Positions 1 through 6,477 are shown, counted from the stretch's first letter. The stretch is 6,477 nucleotides of DNA from Chitinophagales bacterium (GCA_020629335.1 JAHDDN010000309.1:1-6477); one strand, 5' to 3'. Translations and numbers: made by a program. The notes: a model not told the origin generated them from the letters alone.

Positions 1-40
1 ATAAAATACTTGTATTTTAGGGGTGCAATAAACCCTTTAT

Positions 41-658
41 ATGTCTTTAATACACTCCAAAAGTCGCTTGGAATCTTTTAGCGACTCTGTTTTTGCTTTT
101 GCTGCCACTTTATTAGTGGTGTCTTTAGAGGTGCCTGATAATTTTGCATTACTCAAGGAGCAGTTGAGTGGATTTTATAGCTTTGGATTGAGCTTTTTGG
201 CTTTGGTACTGATTTGGCGAGTCCATTATAATTTTTTCAGACGCATTGAGCAGGTTAATAATTGGATCATTGGTTTGAATATGTGCTTGCTTTTTACGAT
301 CTTGTATTTTGTGTATCCACTCAAATTTTTAACGAGCCTACCTATTGGTAAATCACCTTTATATTTTGATGATTTGGCGATATTATTTCAATTATACAGC
401 CTTGGTTTCACTCTTATTTTTGTTTGTATTGCTGCGATGTATTGGGCAGCGGCTCGTATGGATATCCATCAAAATGTAGGACGAATGTTGGGATTTTATA
501 AGCGGCACTTCTATATTTTTATCTTTGTAGGAATTCTCTCTATAACTTTAGCTTTTCTTAAAGTTGGTATCCCTTATGGTGTGCCTGGATTTGCTTATCC
601 TTTACTGGGGCCATTATGCTTCTGGCATGGAAAGGTTTATGAAAAAGATCTGATGTAA
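41..658 (+). CDS. TMEM175-family (DUF1211) integral membrane protein, putative potassium channel
   Basis: This 205-residue protein carries the family hallmark RxxxFSD exactly, as RLESFSD at residues 9-15 at the start of the first membrane helix, followed by the hydrophobic run VFAFAATLLVVSL. Hydrophobic stretches suggest six helices at about 15-30, 44-61, 76-98, 111-136, 157-174 and 179-195. That matches the single six-helix repeat of bacterial TMEM175 proteins, which are known to assemble as tetrameric potassium-permeable channels lined by the first helix. W59 and H62 lie in a WxxH stretch at the end of helix 2, as is common in the family. The length is normal and no truncation is seen. An in-frame TAA at 29-31 makes the ATG at 41 the first possible ATG start. 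No clear Shine-Dalgarno site precedes it. The stop is one base before the next ATG, so the two genes are probably co-transcribed and perhaps translationally coupled. Family assignment is firm; ion selectivity and any link to the neighbouring pathway are inference. Confidence 0.9.
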   Translation: MSLIHSKSRLESFSDSVFAFAATLLVVSLEVPDNFALLKEQLSGFYSFGLSFLALVLIWRVHYNFFRRIEQVNNWIIGLNMCLLFTILYFVYPLKFLTSLPIGKSPLYFDDLAILFQLYSLGFTLIFVCIAAMYWAAARMDIHQNVGRMLGFYKRHFYIFIFVGILSITLAFLKVGIPYGVPGFAYPLLGPLCFWHGKVYEKDLM

Positions 659-659
659 G

Positions 660-3600
660 ATGTCTAAATTATTCCAATTTTTATTTGATTTTTTCACCAA
701 TCGAAAAGGCTTATTGGCTTTAGTGCTAATGAGTATTCTGGGTATTGCTATTGCATTGGGATTACAATTAAAATTGGAGGAAGATGTTACTAAGATTATG
801 CCTATCAATGAGGAAGTCACCCAATTTAATGAGGCATTCTCTAACTCCAAGTTTTCTGATCGTATAATTCTGAATGTCTACTTAGCGGATAGCACATCAA
901 ATATAGACGCAGGCGACCAACTGATTGCTTATTGTGACAGTTTGGTTCGGCAACTTAAATCAAAATTAGATAGCACTTACATTACAGACATCACTTATCA
1001 AATCAATCAGGATCAGTTTTTTGAGCTGTATGATCAGATGTATGAGCACTTACCTATTCTATTAGAGGAAGCCGATTATGAAAAGATGGCTGGGCTAATA
1101 GATAGTGTTGAGATTCAAAATCGGATAAATGGGGCTTATAAAACCTTGCTTTCGCCTGCCAGTTTTATTTCTAAAAAATCTATTCTACGGGATCCTTTAG
1201 GGCTGACTAATTTTGCCTTAGAAAAGATGCGGAGTTTTCAGTTAGACGATAATTTTGAGTTGTATAAAAACTATATCGTTACTAAGGATCATCGTCACTT
1301 ATTATTGTTTTTAGAACCCGCCAACTCTTCTCAAGAAACGCTTAGGAACACTTATATGCTGCATACTTTGAGCAGTACTATTACAGCTTTAGATGATCAG
1401 TTTAAGCAAGAAATTAAGGCTTCTTACTTCGGTGGCGCTGCGGTAGCTGTTGGAAATGCGAATCGGATTAAGTGGGATGTCACTATGACAGTGGCGATTG
1501 CTTTATTCGCACTATTTACCTTTATTAGCTTGTTTTATAGGCGGTTTAGTATCTTTTTCTATGTTTTATTTCCTGCGCTATTTGGGTCGGCTATTGCTAT
1601 TGCTGCTATCTATTTATGGAAGGGAAATGTGTCTGTCATCTCGATTGGGGTAGGTTCTGTTTTGTTGGGGGTAACGATTGATTACTCCTTGCATGTTTTC
1701 ACCCACTTTCGGTCTGGCGCAAGTATTAAGCAGTTGTTTGATGATTTGAGCACTCCCATCTTATTGAGTTCTTTAACGACTGCTTCAGCTTTCTTTTGCT
1801 TGTTTATCATACGCTCGGAAGCTTTACATGACTTGGGCTTATTTGCGGGTTTTAGTGTGATTGGAGCGGCCTTTTTTGCCCTCTTTCTATTACCTCATTT
1901 TTTGGGTAAGGAAAGAAAAGGGGATACTGCGCATGGGACTCATTGGTTAGATAAAATTGCTGCTTATCCGCTTCATCAAAACAAGTGGTTGGTAGGAGTG
2001 ATTGGAGCACTGAGTTTACTTTTTGCCTTTACTGCCAATCGCTACCACTTTGAGACGGACATGATGCAGATGAACTATATGTCGGATCAGTTAAAATTAG
2101 CGGAAAACCAACTGAATGAAATTAGTAGTGCTTCCTTGAAAGGAATTTATATCATATCAAGCGGGAAAGACTTAGATGAGGCATTGCGTAATAGTGAAAA
2201 AATAGTACCCACTATTGAGCAATTAAAAAAGGAAGACAAAATCCGAAATTATACTTCTGTTAGTCGGCTTTTGCTATCTGATTCTATGCAGCAAAAACGC
2301 ATACAAAGATGGAATCAGTTTTGGACCGTTGACAAAAAAGAATCGGTACAAACGCAAATTAAGAAGACTAGTCAATCACTCAAATTTAAAGCGAATGCTT
2401 TTGATCCTTTTTATCAGTTTTTAGCGAAGGATTTTCAGCCTGTCCAAGCAGATGCTTTTCAGTCAGTAAGAGAATTGTTTTTAGATGATTATATCAAGGA
2501 GGGCAAGGAGCTAAGTACTGTGATGACGCTCTTGAATTTGGAGTCAAACGATAAGGAACCTATTTATCAAGCATTCAAAGGCATATCTAATGTAAATATT
2601 TTAGATAGAGCTTATTTGGCAGATCAATTTGTCAAAATATTAAAAGAGGATTTTGATCTTTTAGTGAAGCTTTCTTTGATACTGGTTTTTGTAATTTTAC
2701 ATATGGCTTATGGACGCATTGAGTTAGGTTTGATTGCTTTTGCTCCCATTGCTTTGAGTTGGTTATGGACGATTGGTTTGATGAATTATTTCGGACTATC
2801 TTTCAATATTATCAATGTGATTATTACCACCTTTATCTTTGGTTTGGGGATAGACTACAGTATTTTTATCATGCGGGGACTCCTTCAAGAGTATAAGGAT
2901 GGAGAAAAAAATCTGACCTCTTATAAAACCTCTATCTTACTTTCAGCCATCACCACCTTAACAGGAATAGGGGTGTTAATTTTTGCTCAACATCCTGCAT
3001 TGCGTTCTATTGCATCAATTTCTATCATTGGGGTGAGTTCTGTATTATTATTGAGTTTGACCGTGGAGCCTTTATTATTCCGTTGGTTATTTTATAAAAA
3101 GGGAGGGGAAAGAAGAGAGTACCCTATTACTGCCATGAACTTTGTGCGTACTTGGATGACTTATATTTTCTTAATTATTGGCTGTTTGATACTCACTATA
3201 TTGGCGATTCTTTTATTGCCGCTTTTCTTGATTCATAGTCCTACGGCTAAGCATATTCTGCATTATGCTATTTGGCTTTTTTCAAGGCTTTATATCTGGC
3301 TGACTTTTCCTTGGAATAAGCAGATACTCAATCCGCATGGAGAAGATTTTTCCAAACCTGCTGTCATCATTAGCAATCACAAATCTTTGATTGATACACC
3401 TTTGATGTTTAGGTTAAGTCCTAAGATTTTGATTTTGACTAATGATTGGGTGCGCAAATCACCCCTATTTGGGATAGTCGCTCGTATGGCTGACTGCTAT
3501 TCTGTTTCTTCTGGAATTGATGAGTTGATTCCTATGTTTGAGCAGAAAATCAAGGAAGGCTATTCTATTGTCGTCTTTCCAGAAAGTACTCGCTCTTTTG

Positions 3601-4508
3601 ATGATTCTATTCGTCGTTTTCATAAGGGGGCTTTCTATATTGCAGAGAAGCTTCAAATTGATATTTTGCCTATATTCTTGCATGGTAATGGGCGTTTCTT
3701 ACGTAAAAGAAGTTTCTGGGGTAAGGATAATAAGGTTAGTGTATTGATTAATCAACGCATCAAGCCTGATGATGATTCTTATGGAGACAATTACTCAGCA
3801 AGAGCTAAACAAATTTGTAAATACTATCGCTCAGAATACCCTAATTTTAAAGAGTCTTGTGAGGATATGGACTATTTGTACCATCGCCTGGTGGAAAACT
3901 ATATTTACAAGGGACCTGTCATAGAATGGTATATGCGAGTGAAGGTAAAAATGGAGGATAACTACCGTTTATTCAATGAATTAATTCCTAAAAAGGCTAT
4001 AATTACAGACATTGGTTGCGGCTATGGATTTATGGCATATATGCTTTTCTTTGCCTCGCAAAATAGAACGATCAATGGCTTTGATTATGATGAGGAAAAA
4101 ATCAAAGTAGCGCAAAATTGCCAAGCCCAAAATGAGCAAATCAACTTTACGGCTGGCGATATTACTCAATTAGCCCTGCCTGCCTCAGATATATTCTTGA
4201 TATGTGATATGCTGCATTATCTACCTGAAGCGGAACAATGGCAATTGTTAGATCGTTGTGTAGAGCACTTACTTCCTCATGGGCAGCTGATCATTAGAGA
4301 TGGGGATAGCGATTTGGACGAGCGGCATAAAGGCACTAAACTAACGGAAATTATATCCACTAATATCGGCTTTAACAAAACAAAAAATGAGTTGAACTAT
4401 CTTTCTGGTAAAGAACTCCACCTTTGGGCGGAGTCTAAGGGTTTATCAGTTGAGCTAATAGATCAAACCAAGCATACTTCTAATGTGATTTATGTGATTA
4501 AGGCTTAG
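660..4508 (+). CDS. Trifunctional MMPL-family exporter / PlsC-like acyltransferase / SAM-dependent methyltransferase
   Basis: This 1282-residue protein has three parts. Residues 1 to about 815 are an MMPL/RND-type exporter with two repeats, each a lone helix (about 18-37 and 441-460), a large extracytoplasmic loop and a five-helix bundle (about 272-416 and 668-811). The charged membrane aspartates expected for proton coupling are present as TIDYS (D341) and GIDYS (D732). After a further hydrophobic segment (about 827-860) comes a PlsC/LPLAT domain with the catalytic HX4D box (NHKSLID, H907 and D912) and block III FPESTRS (973-979), where serine replaces the usual glycine. The C-terminus, from about 1080, is a class I methyltransferase with motif I DIGCGYG (1117-1123) and acidic motif II GFDYD (1140-1144). 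Known APE/flexirubin clusters encode these activities, often as separate proteins. The inferred role is acylation, methylation and export of a lipid-like product at the inner membrane. The ATG follows the upstream stop by one base. All key motifs look intact; the substrate is unknown. Confidence 0.93.
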   Translation: MSKLFQFLFDFFTNRKGLLALVLMSILGIAIALGLQLKLEEDVTKIMPINEEVTQFNEAFSNSKFSDRIILNVYLADSTSNIDAGDQLIAYCDSLVRQLKSKLDSTYITDITYQINQDQFFELYDQMYEHLPILLEEADYEKMAGLIDSVEIQNRINGAYKTLLSPASFISKKSILRDPLGLTNFALEKMRSFQLDDNFELYKNYIVTKDHRHLLLFLEPANSSQETLRNTYMLHTLSSTITALDDQFKQEIKASYFGGAAVAVGNANRIKWDVTMTVAIALFALFTFISLFYRRFSIFFYVLFPALFGSAIAIAAIYLWKGNVSVISIGVGSVLLGVTIDYSLHVFTHFRSGASIKQLFDDLSTPILLSSLTTASAFFCLFIIRSEALHDLGLFAGFSVIGAAFFALFLLPHFLGKERKGDTAHGTHWLDKIAAYPLHQNKWLVGVIGALSLLFAFTANRYHFETDMMQMNYMSDQLKLAENQLNEISSASLKGIYIISSGKDLDEALRNSEKIVPTIEQLKKEDKIRNYTSVSRLLLSDSMQQKRIQRWNQFWTVDKKESVQTQIKKTSQSLKFKANAFDPFYQFLAKDFQPVQADAFQSVRELFLDDYIKEGKELSTVMTLLNLESNDKEPIYQAFKGISNVNILDRAYLADQFVKILKEDFDLLVKLSLILVFVILHMAYGRIELGLIAFAPIALSWLWTIGLMNYFGLSFNIINVIITTFIFGLGIDYSIFIMRGLLQEYKDGEKNLTSYKTSILLSAITTLTGIGVLIFAQHPALRSIASISIIGVSSVLLLSLTVEPLLFRWLFYKKGGERREYPITAMNFVRTWMTYIFLIIGCLILTILAILLLPLFLIHSPTAKHILHYAIWLFSRLYIWLTFPWNKQILNPHGEDFSKPAVIISNHKSLIDTPLMFRLSPKILILTNDWVRKSPLFGIVARMADCYSVSSGIDELIPMFEQKIKEGYSIVVFPESTRSFDDSIRRFHKGAFYIAEKLQIDILPIFLHGNGRFLRKRSFWGKDNKVSVLINQRIKPDDDSYGDNYSARAKQICKYYRSEYPNFKESCEDMDYLYHRLVENYIYKGPVIEWYMRVKVKMEDNYRLFNELIPKKAIITDIGCGYGFMAYMLFFASQNRTINGFDYDEEKIKVAQNCQAQNEQINFTAGDITQLALPASDIFLICDMLHYLPEAEQWQLLDRCVEHLLPHGQLIIRDGDSDLDERHKGTKLTEIISTNIGFNKTKNELNYLSGKELHLWAESKGLSVELIDQTKHTSNVIYVIKA

Positions 4509-4537
4509 GCAAAAAAATCGTAAATTGCGATGCGCAA

Positions 4538-4667
4538 GGGATAGAAGCGGTATGGGGCGTATATGATACGACTTACGGCGCTTAGTGATGCGATGGCTGG
4601 CCCGCAGGGCAGACAAGCAGCACTTAGCAAAGTAGGAGTAGCATAGCCCCATAAGAGCGGATAGCCC
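4538..4667 (+). ncRNA. Candidate structured RNA body of repeat copy 1
   Basis: If transcribed on the + strand, this stretch can fold into a long helix. GGG 4538-4540 pairs with CCC 4665-4667. TATGGGGC 4551-4558 pairs perfectly with GCCCCATA 4646-4653. Between them 4541-4550 faces 4654-4664 as a purine-rich internal loop with possible G-A oppositions, two A-U pairs (4542:4663, 4543:4662) and two G-C pairs (4547:4658, 4548:4657). Inside, GCTTAGTG 4580-4587 can pair with CACTTAGC 4621-4628 with one U-U mismatch. A small hairpin, CTG-GCCC-GCA-GGGC-AG, sits at 4597-4612. Purine-rich internal loops closed by short helices are typical of structured RNAs, but this fold comes from inspection of one full copy. 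It could also be a DNA-level feature. Confidence 0.35.
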
Positions 4668-4669
4668 GA

Positions 4670-4743
4670 CCCATTTATTTTTTGTCATCATTGGGCGCAC
4701 ACATAGGTAGCGCCCCTACAAATGATGACAAAAAATAAATGGG
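4670..4743 (+). repeat. Large palindrome 1: perfect 23-bp stem with structured loop
   Basis: The arm at 4670-4692 is the exact reverse complement of 4721-4743. The outer nine bases are CCCATTTAT, and the remaining fourteen differ from those of palindrome 2. The 28-base loop (4693-4720) contains its own inner hairpin, GGGCGC 4693-4698 with GCGCCC 4710-4715. A competing hairpin, GTAG 4707-4710 with CTAC 4716-4719, shares bases with it. No T-run follows on the + strand, so it does not look like an ordinary intrinsic terminator. It ends 33 bases before the oxidoreductase ATG. Transcription from upstream would place a very stable hairpin in that gene's leader. Confidence 0.95.
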
Positions 4744-4776
4744 ATGCGCCCAAAGAAAAATAAATTTTAAGAATTG

Positions 4777-6294
4777 ATGTCGTCATTTGATGTTCTAATT
4801 ATTGGCAGTGGTCTGGGAGGACTGGAGTGTGCTTATATCTTGAGTAAAGAGGGATATAAGGTGTGTGTGCTGGAAAAGAACCGTCAATTAGGAGGAAGTT
4901 TGCAAATTTTTGTGCGAGACAAAACGATTTTTGATACGGGGGTGCATTATATTGGTGGCTTGGATGAAGGACAAAATCTGAATCGATATTTTCGATATTT
5001 TGGGATTATGGATGATCTCAAATTGCGCAAAATGGACGAAAGTGGTTTTGATAGAATCACTTTTGACGATCATGAGACGGAGTATAAGCACGCAATGGGC
5101 TATGAGGGTTTTGTGGAAGAGTTAGTTCGACAATTTCCTAAGGAGCGAGCAGGAATTGAGAAATATACTCAAATGCTTCGAGATATTTGTCATGCTTTTC
5201 CGCTTTATGAATTGCGCCAGGCACCACCGAATCATCAACCTAATTTTGTATATGCAGATGTCAGTGCGAAGGCATTTATTGAGTCTTGCACCAATAATAT
5301 CCGACTCCAAAATGTACTAGCGGGATCGAATCCGCTCTATGCTGGTTATCCTGATGAGACACCGCTTTATGTTCACGCATTAGTGGTGAACACTTATATT
5401 GAAAGTGCTTGGAAATGTATAGACGGAGGCGCTCAAATCGCTCGTTTGCTGGCTAAGCGAATTAAGGCGAATGGGGGAACAATTCTTAATTATCACGAAG
5501 CCAAAAAATTTATTTTTGAAGGAAAGAAGATTCGTGCAGTGGAGCTAAAGGATGGTCGTCAAATTGAAGCCAAGCATTTTATTTCTAATATCCATCCTGC
5601 CGCTACTATGCAAATGATCGAGCAGGGAAAGATCCGAAATGTCTATAAAAAACGGATTCAATCATTAGACAATAGCCTATCAGCCTTTACCGTACATATA
5701 GTTTTCAAAGAAAACAGCTTCCCTTATTTGAATCACAATTACTATCATCATAAAAGCCCGGATGTATGGCAATCGGTCAATTATAAAGCAGAAAATTGGC
5801 CTGAAGGTTATGCGCTATTTGTGCCAGCATCTTCTAAATCGGAAGAGTTTGCCGATAGTATGAATGTGATTACCTATATGCATTTTGAGGAAGTCGCTCA
5901 ATGGTCGGATACGTTTAATACTATCCCCAAACACATTAGTAGTAGAGGCCAAAGCTATGATGAATTCAAAATAGAAAAGGCTGAAAAACTCATTGATGAG
6001 TTAGCTAAAAAATTTCCAAATATTCGCTCGAAAATTAAATCTTATCATACTTCCACTCCACTTTCCTTCCGAGATTATATTGGCAATTCGGATGGATCGC
6101 TTTATGGTATTCGTAAGGACTATAAAAATCCACTCAAGACCTTTATGTCTGCCAGAACAAAAGTCCCGAATCTATATTTTACAGGGCAAAATCTCAATCT
6201 ACACGGTGTTTTGGGCGTAACTATTAGCTCTGTAGTAACTTGCTCGCAATTAGTTGATCAAGAATATCTGGTCAAAAAAATACTAAATGCCTAA
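4777..6294 (+). CDS. FAD-dependent oxidoreductase of the phytoene desaturase / retinol saturase (CrtI/RetSat) superfamily
   Basis: This protein of 505 residues opens with a dinucleotide-binding Rossmann motif, GSGLGG at 10-15 (GxGxxG), with the ribose-binding acidic residue E33 and the following LGG at 38-40. DTGVHYIGG at 53-61 resembles the FDTGxHYxG signature of retinol-saturase-like enzymes. The C-terminal FAD-contacting segment is at about 465-488 (LYFTGQNLNLHGVLG). The length of about 500 residues is normal for the superfamily, which reduces, desaturates or isomerises conjugated polyene or isoprenoid chains using FAD. ATG at 4777 is chosen; a TTG directly before it (4774) is possible but less likely, and an in-frame TAA at 4768-4770 excludes anything further upstream. 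The leader is A-rich with no Shine-Dalgarno site. The gene is separated from the fusion gene by the repeat and is bracketed by inverted repeat copies. A role in polyene pigment or lipid maturation is inferred from the neighbour; the substrate cannot be read from sequence. Confidence 0.9.
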   Translation: MSSFDVLIIGSGLGGLECAYILSKEGYKVCVLEKNRQLGGSLQIFVRDKTIFDTGVHYIGGLDEGQNLNRYFRYFGIMDDLKLRKMDESGFDRITFDDHETEYKHAMGYEGFVEELVRQFPKERAGIEKYTQMLRDICHAFPLYELRQAPPNHQPNFVYADVSAKAFIESCTNNIRLQNVLAGSNPLYAGYPDETPLYVHALVVNTYIESAWKCIDGGAQIARLLAKRIKANGGTILNYHEAKKFIFEGKKIRAVELKDGRQIEAKHFISNIHPAATMQMIEQGKIRNVYKKRIQSLDNSLSAFTVHIVFKENSFPYLNHNYYHHKSPDVWQSVNYKAENWPEGYALFVPASSKSEEFADSMNVITYMHFEEVAQWSDTFNTIPKHISSRGQSYDEFKIEKAEKLIDELAKKFPNIRSKIKSYHTSTPLSFRDYIGNSDGSLYGIRKDYKNPLKTFMSARTKVPNLYFTGQNLNLHGVLGVTISSVVTCSQLVDQEYLVKKILNA

Positions 6295-6308
6295 ACAAAA
6301 GGCTTTTT
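6285..6308 (+). terminator. Weak candidate intrinsic terminator of the oxidoreductase gene
   Basis: GCCT at 6289-6292, overlapping the stop codon, can pair with AGGC at 6300-6303 around a seven-base A-rich loop. TTTTT (6304-6308) follows. AAA 6285-6287 could extend the stem with TTT 6305-6307 across a T-T mismatch, but that would use up most of the T-run. The stem is short and this may be chance. The stronger hairpin downstream at 6350-6424 could instead mark the transcript end. Confidence 0.25.
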
Positions 6309-6340
6309 GAATTTTTATTAATAAAGAGAGGGATAGAATT

Positions 6341-6477
6341 TGGGCGTGCCCCATTTATAATTTTTCATTCGACCGTAGGGGCGCTACCTATGTGTGCGCC
6401 ATCGAATGAAAAATTATAAATGGGTCGGGCTGTCCGTTCTTATGTGGCTATTCAGCAGCTACTCCACTAAGCTGTAC
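6341..6477 (-). repeat. Intergenic structured repeat, copy 2 (inverted, cut by window end)
   Basis: Read on the minus strand, this is a second copy of the repeat at 4538-4751. It has a body fragment (6477-6425, 38 of 53 bases matching copy 1), then the palindrome (6424-6350), then a tail ending GCACGCCCA, comparable to the ATGCGCCCA tail of copy 1. The 5' part of the body lies beyond the window. Its orientation is opposite to copy 1, so both palindromes point toward the oxidoreductase gene between them. It begins 46 bases after that gene's stop codon. Confidence 0.85.
6350..6424 (-). repeat. Large palindrome 2: perfect 23-bp stem with same loop core
   Basis: The arm at 6350-6372 is the exact reverse complement of 6402-6424. 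The outer nine bases (CCCATTTAT) equal those of palindrome 1. Over the whole arm seven of 23 positions differ from palindrome 1, and all seven are matched by a complementary change in the other arm. The 29-base loop (6373-6401) contains a 26-base core (6375-6400) identical, in reverse complement, to 4694-4719, including the inner GGCGC/GCGCC pairing. No T-run follows on either strand. In the present orientation it could form a hairpin at the 3' end of the oxidoreductase transcript. Confidence 0.95.

Larger units (their letters stand above)
4538..4751 (+). repeat. Intergenic structured repeat, copy 1 (forward)
   Basis: This GC-richer block fills most of the gap between the fusion gene and the oxidoreductase gene and is visibly different in composition from the flanking AT-rich genes. 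It consists of a body (about 4538-4669) and a terminal palindrome (4670-4743) with a short tail ending ATGCGCCC. The last 53 bases of the body match the reverse complement of 6425-6477 at 38 of 53 positions without gaps, and the palindrome and its loop recur at 6350-6424. It is therefore a repeat family with at least two copies here. The 5' boundary is uncertain because the second copy leaves the window first; it may begin a few bases earlier, near 4528. No protein is convincingly encoded. It could be a small non-autonomous mobile element, a structured RNA, or both. Confidence 0.85.

Noticed and set aside
19..37. Possible hairpin just before the first start codon (AGGGGT 19-24 with ACCCTT 32-37)
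   Set aside because: It has only six pairs including one G-T, and there is too little upstream sequence to tell a terminator of a previous gene from chance. No T-run follows.
3465..3747. Short open frames on both strands inside the acyltransferase coding region
   Set aside because: They are out-of-frame shadows of a gene whose domain motifs are intact through this stretch.
4455..4700. Open frame of 81 codons on the minus strand across the end of the fusion gene and the repeat
   Set aside because: It overlaps the real gene's 3' end and the structured repeat, shows no recognisable protein features, and its region is better explained by the repeat conserved at 6341-6477.
4670..4743. Palindrome 1 as an ordinary rho-independent terminator of the fusion gene
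   Set aside because: The stem is long and AT-rich, has a structured loop and no following T-run, and it belongs to a repeat unit that also occurs inverted elsewhere. It may still affect transcription.
4529..4749. Direct repeat GATGCGC at 4529-4535 and 4743-4749 as possible target-site duplication of the repeat
   Set aside because: The second occurrence lies in the repeat tail, whose equivalent in copy 2 reads differently, and seven bases can match by chance. No empty site is available for comparison.
4761..4768. TAAATTTT as a Bacteroidota-type -7 promoter element (TAnnTTTG)
   Set aside because: It lacks the final G, has no convincing -33 TTTG partner at the right distance, and lies only eight bases from the ATG in very AT-rich sequence.
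1..6477. tRNA, rRNA or CRISPR arrays
   Set aside because: No cloverleaf, conserved rRNA segment or regularly spaced direct repeats were seen. The only repeats are the two inverted palindromic copies.

Overview
This window looks like a chromosomal piece from a member of the Bacteroidota. The evidence is indirect: AT-rich coding sequence, A/T-rich start regions without clear Shine-Dalgarno sites, and a giant exporter/acyltransferase/methyltransferase fusion of a kind I associate with Bacteroidota pigment or lipid loci. The family or genus cannot be fixed from the sequence; a Saprospiria-like source is only an impression from the intergenic repeat.

Layout: all three genes are on the + strand. 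A short TMEM175-family (DUF1211) membrane protein (41-658) is followed one base later by a 1282-residue trifunctional protein (660-4508). The latter has an MMPL/RND-type exporter, then a PlsC-like acyltransferase, then a class I SAM-dependent methyltransferase. After a 268-base gap comes a RetSat/CrtI-like FAD-dependent oxidoreductase (4777-6294). Exporter, acyltransferase, methyltransferase and phytoene-desaturase-like oxidoreductase recur together in aryl polyene/flexirubin-type pigment clusters. The inferred role is therefore making, modifying and exporting a lipid-linked polyene or related lipid. No ketosynthase, acyl carrier protein or aromatic-starter gene lies in the window, so this is inference only.

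The most unusual content is intergenic. The oxidoreductase gene is bracketed by two copies of a GC-richer repeat in opposite orientation, both with a large palindrome facing the gene. Each palindrome has a perfect 23-bp stem. The stems differ at 7 of 23 positions, every difference is compensated on the other arm, and the 26-base core of the loop is identical. The body of the first copy can also fold into a helix with a purine-rich internal loop, which looks like a structured RNA. The second copy is cut off by the window end, which gives explicit predictions for the sequence just outside.
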